64,000 nucleotides of DNA from positions 11,103,096-11,167,095 of the forward strand of contig CM065298.1 of the NCBI GenBank assembly GCA_032871835.1, read 5' to 3'. The position numbers and the translations under genes are program-made. Origin of the DNA: Dipteronia dyeriana. Taxonomy: Eukaryota; Streptophyta; Magnoliopsida; Sapindales; Sapindaceae. The notes under the pieces are model-generated. The model had not been told where the DNA came from. It saw only the letters and a program-made list of their open reading frames with translations, and made no database searches. This document shows, piece by piece, positions 15,607 through 27,565 of this stretch (positions are counted from its first letter, which is position 1; every line of letters begins with the position of its first letter).

Positions 15607-16171
15607 GATAGAGTACAGAGGCTAGTATACTATACCAGTAAGACACTTCTTCCAGCTGAAACCAGGTATTCACAAATGGAAAAAATGGCCATAGCATTGG
15701 TTTCGATGGTAAGGAAGCTGAGGCAATACTTTTCAGGCTCATACAATCCAGGTCCCCACCGACTGCCCACTTAAGCAAATCTTACAGAAGCCTGAAATTT
15801 CAGGAAGACTAATCAAATGGGACAATCGAGTTGAGTGAATTCGATATCCAGTACATCCCCATGATATCTCTCAAAGGCCAAACAATGACAGATTTCATAG
15901 CAGAATTCACATAACCAATCCTGGAAGCAAAAAAGATGTTGGGCAAGAATTTCTTATAGAAATTATATGTCGATGGCTCCTCGAACACTCATGGCAGCGG
16001 GGCAGGGATCGTAGTATGCACCTCGAAAGGAGATGATGTCGAGTGTACCATGAGTTTCGACTTCAAAGCAACGAATAATCAAGCCGAGTACGAGGCATTA
16101 CTAGCAGGACTCAGAGTATGCATAGCCATCGTAGCAGATGGGGTCGAAATATTTAGCGACTCACAGGTAGT

Positions 16172-17222
16172 TGATTAACACTGAAAAGTGTATGTTTACT
16201 AAGGGATAATATCATCATTTTACACTTCCAATATGATTAATTCCCCAATTTAGACATAATTTCGTTCGTTCGTTTAAATAAATGTGTTGTGTAGTAATCA
16301 ATGTATTTTTCTTTATATTTCAGAGGTAATTCGATCAATTCAGAATCATGGAGAAGTCAGATGGCAAAACAAACATTGTTTTCAAGTTTAGAACGTCAAA
16401 AAACCTTAAGAATACCACGAATGGCATTTTTGTAATTTTGACTATTTCACTGTTCACAGTTGACTTTCACTGTTCACTCACGATGTGTTACTGTTCACTC
16501 TCAGATGTGTTACTGTTCACTCATGGATGAGTCACTGTTCACTGTCACTGTTCACTGTCACTGTTCACTGATGACGTGGCGAAATCTGGACGCTCCATTC
16601 TAAATTCATCCGATGGTCAATTTTCATCCGTATTTTGTATAAATAGAGGGCCTCTCCCCCCTAATTTTGATGTTCTGAATCCAAATCTGATGTTAGATTT
16701 GTGAAATTCTCTCTCATTTGTTCTCAAATTCTCAGTTTAAATAAAATAGTTATTTTCTTGTTAAATTATGTCTGACTAATTTTATATAGCTGGGGCCAAA
16801 AGTGATACTGTTGGTATGGAAAATATGATCCAATTTTGGTAAGTTTATTGTTTTTATGCTTTCTCCCCTCTGATATATTTGGAGTTTTTGACTCACTGTA
16901 GACAGACAGATATTGTCTGGCACAGTGAGTACTTTTACCCACATCTATTAGAGAGTGGTCAGTGGAGTGGAATACCATCTCATTAATCTGGACTAAATAT
17001 TTATAATTGGATCATATTCAAATTACCATCAGTTGATCCCTTAGCCCCAGTATTAATTTTAATTGATTTACATTTTATAACAAGCTTAGTAATTAATCTA
17101 GATAATTAATTCTACAAGGACAGGTGAACAACCTCCATGTGGTTCGACCCGGTCTTACCGATTAATTTATTACTTTGACACTCTTATACTTGAGAGTATG
17201 AACACTTCTTTAGGACGTGTCA
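16172..17222. mobile_element. Solo LTR 1 (1051 bp), nested in the RNase H region
   Basis: It starts TGATTAACACTG, ends GGACGTGTCA, and is flanked by the 5-bp duplication GTAGT (16167-16171 and 17223-17227). Removing it restores the codons for SDSQVVVNQVLDEYQ, which proves the insertion. It has a TATA box TATAAATA at 16638-16645 and a run of about eight TCACTGTTCAC-type repeats at about 16445-16570. No internal domain is present, so it is a solo LTR. The 60-aa frame at 16348 is probably incidental. Confidence 0.92.
16445..16570 (+). repeat. ACTGTTCA repeat cluster in solo LTR 1
   Basis: The word ACTGTTCAC recurs about eight times in 125 bp, upstream of the LTR TATA box. Spacing is irregular (about 12-30 bp), which resembles a set of regulatory sites more than a simple microsatellite. 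Confidence 0.75.
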
Positions 17223-17404
17223 GTAGTCGTCAACCAAGTCCTAGATGAATACCAAGTCAGAGATGAAGGTATAATAGCTTATTGTGGCATAGCAAAACAA
17301 CTCCTTCAAAAATTCAAAGAATATAAGATTGCCTAGATTCCTAGGGAGAAGAATGAAAAGACAGATGCCTTGTCCAAACTAGCATCAGCAACAATAGGCC
17401 AAAA

Positions 17405-20400
17405 ACTATTATGGTTGCACATCTCCTAAAACCAAGCGCAACTGAGCCAAAAAACTTTGAAATCTCAAAAATCCGAACACCGTCAAACGATTGGATGACT
17501 CAGCTAAAAGGGTACCTGGAAGAATATGTGTTCCCGGAAGATCCTCTACAAGCCAAACGTATCAGGTATCGGTCATCAAGATACACATTGATCGGAGGAG
17601 AACTGTACAGAAAGGGATTTTCCTGAATACTCTAAAGATGTGTTTCGAAGGAAGATGCATGTCAGATACTACAAGAAATCCACGGCGGAGTATGTGGAAA
17701 CCACACTGGGGGTAGAAGTTTGGCACACAAGGTACTCAGACAGTGTTATTATTGGCCCACCTTATTCTCGGATGCACAACTATGTTCGGAAAGCTGCAAT
17801 GCATGCTAAAGGATTGCTAACGATATCCGACAACCCCCTGAACAACTCAGAAGCCTTACGTCCCCATGACCATTTGCCATGTGGGGCTTGGACTTAATTG
17901 GCCCAATGCCAGCAAGGACAGGGGGTGGGGTGAAACATGCAATAATAGCCGTTGATTATTTCACAAAGTGAGTAGAAGCTGAAGCATTGATGCATATCAC
18001 AGAAGCAAATACCACGAAATTTGTGAAGAAAAATATATTCTACAGGTTTGAGGTCCCGAGTACTATTATTACTGACAACGGCACCCAATTCGATAATCAA
18101 AATTTTAGACATTTGTGCCACGAGTACTGATCTGAACGATTTATATACCTATTTGAGGTCCTTATTACCTAGCTTTTGTTCTTGTTTCTGAGCATATTTT
18201 GGTATATGATATGTTTGTGAGCCTTGTGTAGGTACATGTTCCCTATGTAAGGTATTTGAGCTTAGTTGAAGAGTTTTGGAGGTTAAATGACAAAATTTGG
18301 AATAGCTTATGCAGACATCCCAAATTTAGAAGGTCATATCTCCCTCCTCCAATCGAACTACATTGCCCATAACCAATTTTCGAAAAGCCCCGAAAGTCTC
18401 ATTTTCAACGCACTTTACAGATCACAATTCCGAGGTTTCGAAAGAAAGTTATGACCGTTTTTTTAATGGTGCGCAAAGAAGTGCGGTACTCAATCGCACG
18501 AGACCAAGTTGCGATCCGTGTTTTGTGCCGCATTTTTAGGCAGCAAGCTCCAAAAAGTGATGTGCGGTTCGCTGTGTTGATACGTACAACACATCTGGGC
18601 AGAAATGCTTTTTTTAGCCATTTTCAGGGGTATTCTTGTCTTTTCACTCAAAAGTCTTGCCCTAATCTCCCACACTATAAATACCCCATTTTCTCCTCAT
18701 TCTTCAGACCTCTCTTCCTATCTTTTCCCCTCTCACGCCTCTTCTCTTCTCTTCTCTCTTCCATTTTCTTCCATTTTCTTTCATATCTTGCTCCTATAGA
18801 GGTTTTAACTCCATGGGAGCTCACCATACACTTCCACCCCACCATTTTACATCTCCTCCATCCATCTCATAGTAGATTACAAAGAAATAGGAGTCAAAAC
18901 CGAGCTAGGAATGATTTAAGCATCTTTTGAGGGTTTGTCTTCAAGGGTTTGTTTCTTTTTACTCATTTCTTTGTATTTCTTATTTTCTTTGATGTACTCC
19001 ACCAATTTAGGGATATTGTAAACCTACACTTGTGTAATAAATGTATTGATTGTTCTTAAATTCATTTGGGTTTTGTTTTGCTCTTTGATATATTTGTTTT
19101 TATGCTCTTAATATGATATGTATGTGTATGAATTGTTAGAAATCAATATGTGTCCATGATTGGGTTTAGGAGTAGTTGTAATTTAGAGTAGAAATTAGAT
19201 ACCCACGATTGTTGATTGATTGATGGATGACTTGAAATTTCATGTATTGAGTAATTTGAGTATTAGGGATTTTAGCCCCAAAGAGTAGAAAAGGTTTCAG
19301 TTCAGGCTTTTAGTTGTTAAATTTACCTTGATTCATATCCTTGTTCTTAATGGGTCTTTGTATTAAGACACGAATATCCATCCACGTGACAAGATTGGGT
19401 GATGAATTGATTGTGGGAAAATTCCCTAATCAAGAGGATGAACCTTTAATCTAAATTGAATGTTCTTAATGATATAACAATCACATTGTTGCATGTAGTT
19501 GTTAGGTAAACTTGTTTCCCATGTTTAGCCATCCTAGGGAGTTGACTAAACCGAATCTTTAACCTAGAAGTAAAGACCACCGACATTTTTCTTGTGCTTG
19601 TGTTGTTATATGGATGTTTTGAGTACTTAAAGTCTTTGCTTAATTTATCACTTTGTAATTGACCCATGGTTAGATGCTATCTACCGAGAGGAAATGCACT
19701 TGACAATGCTTAGATAAACATTCACTATGCTTGACTAGAAAGTGCTAGAACCACTAGGCTAGCGTATAGGGTTCGATTTGTATTCCATGTGCTTAATGGG
19801 TTCATATATATTGTCTGGATTGCTCGAGAGAGATTTCGGGTATATATGGATACTATCTCTAAGACATCGAGAGAGATTAGAGATTAAATAAGGGGATACG
19901 AGCCTATGATATACTTGCATATTTGAGGATTATGTGAGTCTAGAACATAATTAAGAGGATTGTCACGGTTGAGTCTTTTCCCTAGTGTAACCACATTTCA
20001 TGCATATCTCCATTCCTTCTATTATTGTATATATTATTTATATAAGTTATTTAGTTATATTATTATTCACTTTTCTGCACACGCAACACACGAGTCCGCT
20101 CGGAGTGTTGTAATAATAGTTAGAACTAGAGACGGTCAGTGAATCTCACCTCCCTATGGATCGATCCATTGCTTGCCACTATGCTAGTCTCTGTGACTTG
20201 CGCCCTTGCGAGGCCAAACTTAAATGTTCATATTTGACAACACTGCAACGACGTTTCCCGATCAAGTACCAAATTGCCAATTACTACGTCACACCTGCCC
20301 ATCCTCAGATAAATGGGCAAGTAGAAGCAGTAAACAAAATCATCAAGCATACACTCAAGGCAAGCTAGATGCCAAGAAAGGAGTTAGGTTGAAAAACTTC

Positions 20401-20866
20401 CTGAGGTATTATGGGCATAACAGACGACAACAAGGACTTCTACAAGAGAGACTCCATACACCGTAGCGTCTGGAACGGAAGCTGGTATCCCCATAGAAAC
20501 ATCGTATGCATCACTTAGGGTTAGGCTGTACGATGAGGACCAGAATTTTGATATGCTGTTACTAAGTCTAGATGAGCTAGAAGAGAAAAGGGAGAAATCC
20601 CGAATACGCAACATGGCATACCAGAGAGTGGCTCGCCACTACAATTCTCATGTTCGGATCAAGAAATTCCAACTAGGAGACCTGGTACTCAGAAAAGTGT
20701 CACTGAACATAAAAAAAAAGCTGCAGGTTCCTTGGTTGACAAGTGGGAAGACCCGTACAAGATTGAAGGAGTAGCTAGTCATAGAGGATATTGGATTACA
20801 CGACCAGATGGAGGGATTTTACCCCGATCATTCAACTCCCAATATTTGAAGATTTTTTATCCTTGA
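17405..20866 (+). pseudogene. Tat element integrase, split by a solo LTR
   Basis: The N-terminal region includes TPSNDWMTQLKGYLEEYVFP and YTLIGGELYRKGFS. The catalytic core shows GLDLIGPMPARTGGGVKHAI and STIITDNGTQFDNQNF, supplying the first two acidic positions, but with frameshifts. After RHLCHEY the sequence enters the 2137-bp insertion and resumes at 20270 as QIANYYVTPAHPQINGQVEA with VNKIIKH, holding the catalytic Glu. The C-terminal part includes RNMAYQRVARHYNSHV and FQLGDLVLRKVS. The frame ends near 20866 at QYLKIFYP. It is multiply broken and inactive. Confidence 0.88.
18128..20264. mobile_element. Solo LTR 2 (2137 bp, Athila-like), nested in integrase
   Basis: It starts TGATCTGAAC, ends TTTCCCGATCA, and is flanked by AGTAC (18123-18127 and 20265-20269). 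Excising one duplication joins HEY to QIANYYVTPAHPQ in frame. It has a TATA box TATAAATA at 18676-18683. The U3 with repeated GCG-rich words and the 3' end with AACGACGTTTCCCGATCA resemble plant Athila LTRs as I remember them. The 159-aa frame at 18451 lies across the U3/R region and has no recognisable domain. Confidence 0.9.
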
Positions 20867-21371
20867 AATATTGTTTCCTTTTTTAGTTAGGACAAATACT
20901 AGTCATAATAGTTAATTGTTTTGAAATTTAATCATTATTAATTTTACAGTTATAAATTAAAACCCAACTTGGGATTTCGGAAGTCTAAAGCATATAATAA
21001 TAAGAATATATGAGACTGCATGATAATAAGAACATGCAAATAGAATGCTCGGGACCATTAATTTGGCAGCAGAGCAAGGTCAATTGATCTTAGTAAAAAA
21101 GGCAAACCCGATGCATCAGACTCTGGAAAAAGGCTCGAGATGCCGTCGGGAAAAATCCTGGTGAGATGCACAGCTGTGTTAAGCAGTTCAAAAGCTTAAC
21201 GATTCCGCAAACCCTTGCACAGACAAAACTAAGGAGACGTCCTCAGTAACTTGTGTAAGGACTCGGGCATATGATCATGGTGAGCCTTAATGTAATGTTT
21301 GGGTAGCAACCGAGTATGAAATACGGGTATAAATCTACTCGCTTGTTTCAAGATGGCTCGGTTAATAATAT

Positions 21372-21602
21372 AAGTCAGTTTAATAAGATACTTAGCATAG
21401 AATAATATAAATCAGTTTAATAAGATACCTGGCAATTAGAAAAATCATTTCGAATAGACAACCAAGTTAAATAAGATACTCGGGCAATGAGTTAGCCAGT
21501 TTAATAAGATACTTGTCACAGAATTAAATCAAGTCAGTTTAACAAAATACTTGGCACATAATTAAATCAAGTCAGTTTAATAAGATACTTGGCGTTGGAA
21601 GT
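21372..21602 (+). repeat. 3' UTR tandem repeats of the Tat element
   Basis: About six diverged units of 32-55 bp, each containing AGTTTAATAAGATACTTGGC or a variant, start near 21372, 21410, 21466, 21496, 21532 and 21570. They lie between the end of pol and the antisense ORF. Short tandem arrays at this position are known from Tat/Ogre elements. 20867-21371 and 21603-21780 show no gene. Confidence 0.75.
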
Positions 21603-21784
21603 TATTCAAGTAACAAAGCCAAGTTATGATACTCGGCGAAATTACTAAGCTTTGTTACTCGGTGAAGTTACTCGGGCAACAGAGTTAGTCAGATACTCGG
21701 AAAACCAAATTCACAATAGCATTTGGACAACGGAAATTTCATTAATTGAATAGAAAATTTTACAAGTATATAATTTTTACATCT

Positions 21785-24736
21785 ACGGGGCAGAAGATTT
21801 GGAGTTTTTGCCTATACTTGGGTCATGCACCATCTCGTATTCATAGAGAAGACTCTCATTTGAAGGCCAGACGATTGTGTCGACCAAATCATTCATCCAC
21901 TCACTGTAAACTTCTCAATGGATCTGACCAACATCAGGTGGTGAGCCATCCACACCAGATTCCTGATTGGCATAGAAGGTCGAGAGAGAATGCTCCGATG
22001 GGATCTCCAAATGCATAGGATGAGGCTCTTTACCTCGGCTATGACAGTAAGCTCTCCATTCTTTCATTTGAGTCCGAAGAGATTCCAAGGACCGATCCAC
22101 ATGATTCTTGATTGACAACTCCCAGTTGGTTCAGGGCTTTATCAGTTGCTTGATTCTTGACTTTAAAAATTTTACCAGCTGAAATTCCTGAATGAGCAAG
22201 GCATCATAAGCCAAAGACCTTTTGAAGTGGTCAACCCCTTGGACCTCAAGTTCCAGCCTAGCCTCATTTGAAAGGGACTCGATCGTCAATGCTTGACGCT
22301 CCAGATCTTCGATTTTGTGCTCATAAGATGATTTGGCCCGATCAGCCTCTTGTTCAGCCTTGAGCATGGACTCTTGGGTAGCAGATAACAAATTTGGAAG
22401 GACATAACCTTCTCTTTTTCCATAAAAGCTCTCTTCTCCGCCTCAATTTGCTTAACCAAGCAATGATCGGTGAACTCTTGAGCAGAGCCTACTTCTCTTT
22501 GATAAGCCGACTCAACCCGAGCACGGCTATCCTCACCCCTCCTTCAAATGAGCTTCTAGACGCCTTATTCAATCGGCTTGATGTTGTTCTAAACCAACTC
22601 AGCAAACTCGACCACCATCTACAAAAAAAAAGTTAAATTAAAAGTATGATAGGCAAAAGACTTGAAAACAGTTGGGATAGAACAAAACTTACATACGATA
22701 CGCCGTTGAAAATATTCAGAAGACGGCCTATTAGAGAGCCATCACTAAAACAGCTCTAGTGGTCATCCCCAATGAAAGCCCGACCAGATGACATCGACCT
22801 TAACATATCCTGAGGAGAAGGATATGAAGGGCCTCCCGAGGATTCAACCCTTACATCTTCAGCCTCAGGAGGTAAGGAGTCCCTGTTCGGATTAGAAGTT
22901 TTCGCTCCTGCTGATGCTTAAACTTGAACGCTTTTAGGAATCTCAGCTTCGGTATCTTCATCACTTGATTCAATAAATGATACCACCCGAGGGACTTTGT
23001 GAGGACGAGTGAGAGAGTCGACCATTTTTCTTTTCTCAGCCCGAGTACGGTGAAAGCTGAGATCATCCGCAGAGTCATTCTGATCCTCAACATCAAGGAA
23101 AGATTCGAAGAACCCAGGATCAAGATTTACTTGTTCATTTAAAGGCTTTCCAGGTTTATCTCCATCCCCGATAAAAAATTGTTTGGTAGGAACCTCACCA
23201 GTCAGGGACCTTGGCACGTTCGAAACTCCACCGAGACCATTTTCACGCCCGCCCTAATTTTCCAGAAATCTTTGGCCATCGAATGTCTCAGCAGGACCAC
23301 TCGGACCACTCGGACCACTAGATTCCCCTACAAATGGCTGAATGACCTCCTCAGGGACGTACTCAGGGATCTGCTCGTCAGCCTCAACAAATTCTGCATC
23401 CGAATAAGATGGAGCAATACCTTCCTTGCTTTGGCGAGAAGCCTCTTTTTGGCTCATCTGAAGAATCGATTTCACCTGACGAGCTTGATTATCGCAGACA
23501 ATGTCTGAGTCATACACTAAACACAAGATAAAAAAGAACCAAGTAAGAAATAGTAATGTAGAGGTGAAATAGAAGCAAGAAAAAACTATACTTACATCGT
23601 CTGCGATAATCTGAAATCTGTCTAAAGAAGCCAAGCTCTATCATATTCTTTTCATTAAAAATATAGGACTTGCTCCTCTTTTCCAGTGTATGCACTACCG
23701 CACGAGCAAGTCTGATCAGTTCAATATCGGTAAAGACAAGTTTTTTCTTATTCCATGCATCAGGAGAACAGAAAAAACAGGGGACCTTTAACACCACTTG
23801 ATTTTCCCTGACCAAGAGAGTAACCTCAAGACCTAAGTTCCCTCCGGCGAAGAACCAGCTGTTCTTCCAATACTTATTCGACGTAGAAAATCCCCACACG
23901 AAGCCTCTCTTTTTTGCATCAGAAGAGTTTTCAACTTCCCGGTTCACTTTTGTCCCCTCAGGGACCCAACAATCTGGAGGATTGGACATAAGAAAATAAG
24001 TTCCTGTCCGACCAGATTGCCTTAATGTATAAAAATGCCTAATCTCATCCGGGGAAGGTGGTGATAGGTTCATTCGGCTCCACATGTGCCACATACACAT
24101 CAAAATCGTGTAGCTGTTCAGGGAAAGTTGGGCTGGAGCAATCCCTGCTTCGGCCAGAAACCAGGCAATAAAAGGCTGGAGGGGAAGAGTGACGCCGCAA
24201 CAAAGCATGGACCCATAAATCGTCACCATACCCTGGGGAGGGTTCCATGAGGCTCTATCACCAGCATGACTCATTATAACCGAGTCATCCAAATCAAATC
24301 GGACACGATACTTCTCAATCTCAACTTTCTCGACCACATTTGGCTCGGAATCAAATCCACTCGGGCGATCGATAGAAAAAGGGATACGAGATGTTCTAAA
24401 CTCTTCTTCAACGTCCCTTTCATCAATAATTTGCTCCCTGATTTGAACACTGCCCGAGCCATGTTTGTGGACCTCGCGTTTACTCTGATGTTTCCCCATC
24501 CTGGATCGAAGAGGAACCCTGTGATCAGAAACGAAAGATTCAGAACTGGATGATTCAGAACTAGAACTTAAACAAACGTCAGGATAAAGCCCAGAAATGT
24601 CAACACCTAAAAAAGGAGGTTCATCATGAGGGATCTCCCCCAATAGTCTGCGAACGTAAGAAACCAGTTGAAAATCTCCACGTTCAAGCGCCTCAAAAGC
24701 TATAGTAAAAAGACAACGACGAGAAGATGGATCCAT
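21785..24736 (-). pseudogene. Antisense accessory ORF of the Tat element, Transposase_28-like, spliced, degenerate
   Basis: Opposite to pol, an ATG at 24736 opens a 380-codon first exon. Its middle (CGVTLPLQPFIAWFLAEAG, then a GIAPAQLSLNSY-like segment) and SNKYWKNSWFFAGGN resemble the domain called 'putative gypsy type transposon' (Transposase_28 / PF04195) found in accessory ORFs of plant Tat elements. A textbook intron follows: donor GTAAGTATAG, acceptor TTGTGTTTAG, + coordinates 23517-23595, 79 bp. Exon 2 (23516 downward) is an acidic, low-complexity stretch interrupted in the same frame by TAG (23254-23256) and TAA (22918-22920). A second intron (donor GTAAGTTTTG near 22695, acceptor TTTTTTGTAG near 22625) leads to a coiled-coil-like tail (for example KAEQEADRAKSSYEHKIED). 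That tail is broken by TGA at 22131 and ends near 21787. Function unknown. Confidence 0.75.
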
Positions 24737-25225
24737 TAAAACTAACCTTTGGAATAAAGAAACCTGTCGTAAAAGCTTCGACGGAGAAGTTGAGATAAAT
24801 TTATGCGTGAGAATCTGGGTTGAATGATTGCTTCTGTAAAAATGAACCAGAGTAACCCTTCAAATGAACATTTAAAGGGGCAATGACACGAAGCCCTAGG
24901 GTCTCAAAAAGAGGGAAAAATCAAAATAAAAGATTTGATGATGAAAGCGGTGCACCAGTTAACCCATCAGTCGCGTCTCATAAATATTACCAAGGAAATC
25001 GAGCGGTTGAAAGACACGTGTCGAGGAATGAACTGACCAAGCTGTCAGAACATCAAAACGTCAAAATCTCGTATGGAGGAGAAGATCATATTTACGTGGT
25101 AGTCATTAAGACACGTCATTATTGTGAGGCGTTGATTAAAAGATTAAAAAATCTAGCATAAATGATTAAAGGGACGATTAAAATACTTTCACTGGAAACA
25201 AATTCTTACGCGGCAAAAATATTTT

Positions 25226-25235
25226 AAGGGGGTAT
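25226..25235 (+). other. Polypurine tract
   Basis: AAGGGGGTAT ends directly at the 3' LTR start (TGTTATATG at 25236), the standard plus-strand primer position. 24737-25225 between the antisense ORF and this tract is non-coding apart from a 92-aa frame without recognisable features. Confidence 0.75.
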
Positions 25236-26111
25236 TGTTATATGTATATTTTTACCAAACGTACACGTCACAGACAAGGTGGATAATCCCTTAAAATCGC
25301 CAGGTAAATATCCGAAGAGACATCCGAAAATTATCCTTCAAAGACATCGTTAAGGAATATAAACATGAGTAAGCATGAATACAAGTAATCGGCAAGTCAA
25401 AGACCTACTCGGGACCAGATGACATCATGTTCCACTAGGGTCCAGATGATGTCATACTCTACTCGGGACAGAAACGAGAAACCCGAGTTAAGAAGTCCAG
25501 TACATAACTTGCATGTAAACCAAGAGTCATACAAAAATATGCAAAGATACCAATGACGAGAAGAATTCCTAGAAGAGTAAAGTACCAAACAGGAAACAGG
25601 TTCCAAATCAGGCAATAACATTATTTCTCCAAGGAGACTGCACATTTATAAGGAAATAAGTCCTAAACGGACTATATCACCAGAGTCTCATTCGATCTCC
25701 ATACAATCTCTGAAATAGAGAGACGATAAAGACGACTCCAACAAGTAACCAATCATAATTAAATACTAATTCTTCTCTTTACTTGTACAACAAGGATTAG
25801 GGTTCTATGCATAAATAAATAGACACATAATCTCATTGTAAAGATATAGAGAAAATATATAGAAAATATATAGAATAACAAGTAGAGAGAAAAAGAGAGA
25901 TCTAGTGTTGTAAATCTTTATTTTGATAGTGGATTTTGGCTCGGTTGTTCGTTCAACCACCCGTGGACGTTTCTCCGATCATCGGAGTTTTACCACATAA
26001 ACTCGTGTCTAACTCGTTTCACATTACATTCTCTTTCTCTCTCTCTTTGACAGGACATAATTCAACCAAACCTTGTTGACTTTCTTACAAATTAAGAAAT
26101 CGATGTCAACA
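25236..26111 (+). repeat. 3' LTR of the Tat element
   Basis: Matches 11063-11929 end to end, with an added short duplication of AAAATATATAG near 25855. It is followed by the target duplication GAATT at 26112-26116. Confidence 0.92.
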
Positions 26112-26716
26112 GAATTGAAAATAAAAAATTAAAAAATTAGCAATAAAAAAAATTAGTATTTAAAAAAAAATCAATATTACAAAATAAATTTTAATATTGT
26201 TTTAGTTTTTTTACAATTATATTATTATATTATTTTATTATTCTTTAAATGAATTTTTGTTTTTATTTTTCATTCTTTAAATTAATGTTATTTTAAATAA
26301 AATTTTTATTTTTACATTTAATTCTTTATATTAATTTTTGTTTAACTATTTTTTTTATTTTTTTTTATTTTCAATTTTGTTTTTTTAAAATACTTTTATT
26401 ATTTTTTTTTAATGATTTTTTTTTAAAAAAAATTAATGGTTTCATTAGGGGGCATAACTCATGTGTTCAAGGGTAATAAGGTCATTTAATTGATTTTTTG
26501 ACGGTCAAAGTACTTGACTAACGAAATTCCAAACGGTCAAAGGGTAAAATGTCTAATATTTTGGTTTTCAAGGGGGATAATGACCATTACTGAAATTATA
26601 GGGGGTAAAGTATCTAATATTTTACTTTTTATGGGAAGAATGACCATTAATAAAACTAAATGGGGTAAAGTGTCTAATATAGCAAACTACATGGGGAAAT
26701 GATTATATCCCCAAAC

Positions 26717-27565
26717 TAAACAAATAAATAAAAGAATCATCTAAATATAAACTAACAGGAAACCAGAAATATTAACAACAAATACAATTTGATCAGATGT
26801 TTCTGATTTTATCATTAATTCAAATATTAACTTTGACTTTTAATTTTCTTAAAATTTTGTTGGAGAAAAGACTAACAGTAAGAGTGGTTCTTCGGTACGG
26901 ATCCCTAATTGTAACATAAATGTTAAAGTAAAGACCTCTATAAAATCTATCGATTTGAATAAATTTTGATATAAATTTTTTTCTAGAATATAAATTCAAT
27001 TAAATCTATTTATAAAAAAAAATTTGATTTTTTTTTAAAACACTACACCTAGTTCTTTCATTTTTCATAATTTTCGTCATTTTTATGATACTTCATATTT
27101 AACAAAATCGGGTTAGTAGAATGGTTGTGATGGCGAATTAGATAAGGATTATTATATTAATAATTATCATATTGTGTTTAGAATAATTATCTCATTGAGA
27201 GATTAACTTTTGTTTTATTTATTTTTATCAGGAGTTAGTTGTTATCTTTATCATTTATATAAATAAGCTCCTTCAAAGCCTATTATAGTTAGATTTGATG
27301 AATTGAATTAATAAAGAATTGATGTGTTTTCCAATTTCTTTTTCTTTCTATTTTCCTACTGATTCTACATCATGTTGGCCATATGGTTTATTCCCGTAAT
27401 GTCTGGGATTCAAATCCCCACATGTTCACTTATACAACAAAAGACCATATATGGTTTCATCTTACCCAATTCCGACTTGGATTCGACAATGAACCTCAGT
27501 TTCGACCTCGAATTCGATAAGCAAATTTTGATAAATCAAAATTCACAGTCAAATTACTTTAGATC
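26717..27565. other. Non-coding AT-rich stretch with a duplicated CHX 3' flank
   Basis: 26720-26800 repeats 27945-28020 almost exactly (AAGAATCATCTAAATATAAAC and the following 60 bp). This shows that the region just downstream of the first CHX gene was duplicated. A tRNA-like word GGGATTCAAATCCCC at about 27408-27422 could be the B box of a SINE, with TTGGCCATATGG about 30 bp upstream as an A box. I see no gene. Confidence 0.5.

Larger units (their letters stand above)
15958..17400 (+). pseudogene. Tat element archaeal-type RNase H, split by a solo LTR
   Basis: YVDGSSNTHGSGAGIV (15966 onward), NNQAEYEALLAGLRV (about 16080) and FSDSQVV (about 16152) supply the D, E and D catalytic positions of an RNase H fold. 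The frame then enters the 1051-bp insertion. On the far side it resumes as VNQVLDEYQVRDEGII and PREKNEKTDALSKLAS. A second RNase H of this type after the connection domain is a Tat-lineage hallmark. The right boundary is approximate. Confidence 0.82.
11063..26111 (+). mobile_element. Tat-type Ty3/gypsy LTR retrotransposon, degenerate, 15.05 kb with two nested solo LTRs
   Basis: The LTRs (867 and 876 bp) begin TGTTATATG and end GTCAACA. They are flanked by a 5-bp target duplication GAATT (11058-11062 and 26112-26116). Inside, in order, are gag, protease, RT, an archaeal-type RNase H, integrase, 3' tandem repeats and an antisense ORF. That order, and the second RNase H, are typical of the plant Tat lineage. 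Every coding domain carries stops or frameshifts. Removing the two nested insertions leaves about 11.85 kb. Confidence 0.93.
10721..26712. mobile_element. Fold-back / long-TIR DNA element, split by a nested LTR retrotransposon
   Basis: 10721-11062 is inverted relative to about 26380-26712. For example ACCTTATTACCCTTGAACAC (left) faces its complement near 26465-26485 (right). Each arm contains about three diverged subrepeats of roughly 60 bp built on ACACTTTACCCCATCTAATT-like and TAATGGTCATTATCCC-like words. The tips are AAGGATAAAATC at left and the complement of GGGGATATAATC at right. Without the LTR element the remnant is about 0.94 kb, non-coding and AT-rich. The possible flanking duplication (AAAATGAAA / AAACTAAAC) is too degenerate to prove a family; a Mutator-like MITE is one possibility. 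Confidence 0.7.

Noticed and set aside
18451..18930. 159-aa ORF as a host gene
   Set aside because: It lies wholly within solo LTR 2, spans its TATA region and has no recognisable domain.
13788..20866. Endogenous pararetrovirus or viral polymerase
   Set aside because: The RT and integrase belong to an element with LTRs, TSD, PPT and Tat-lineage domain order. There are no movement or coat protein domains.
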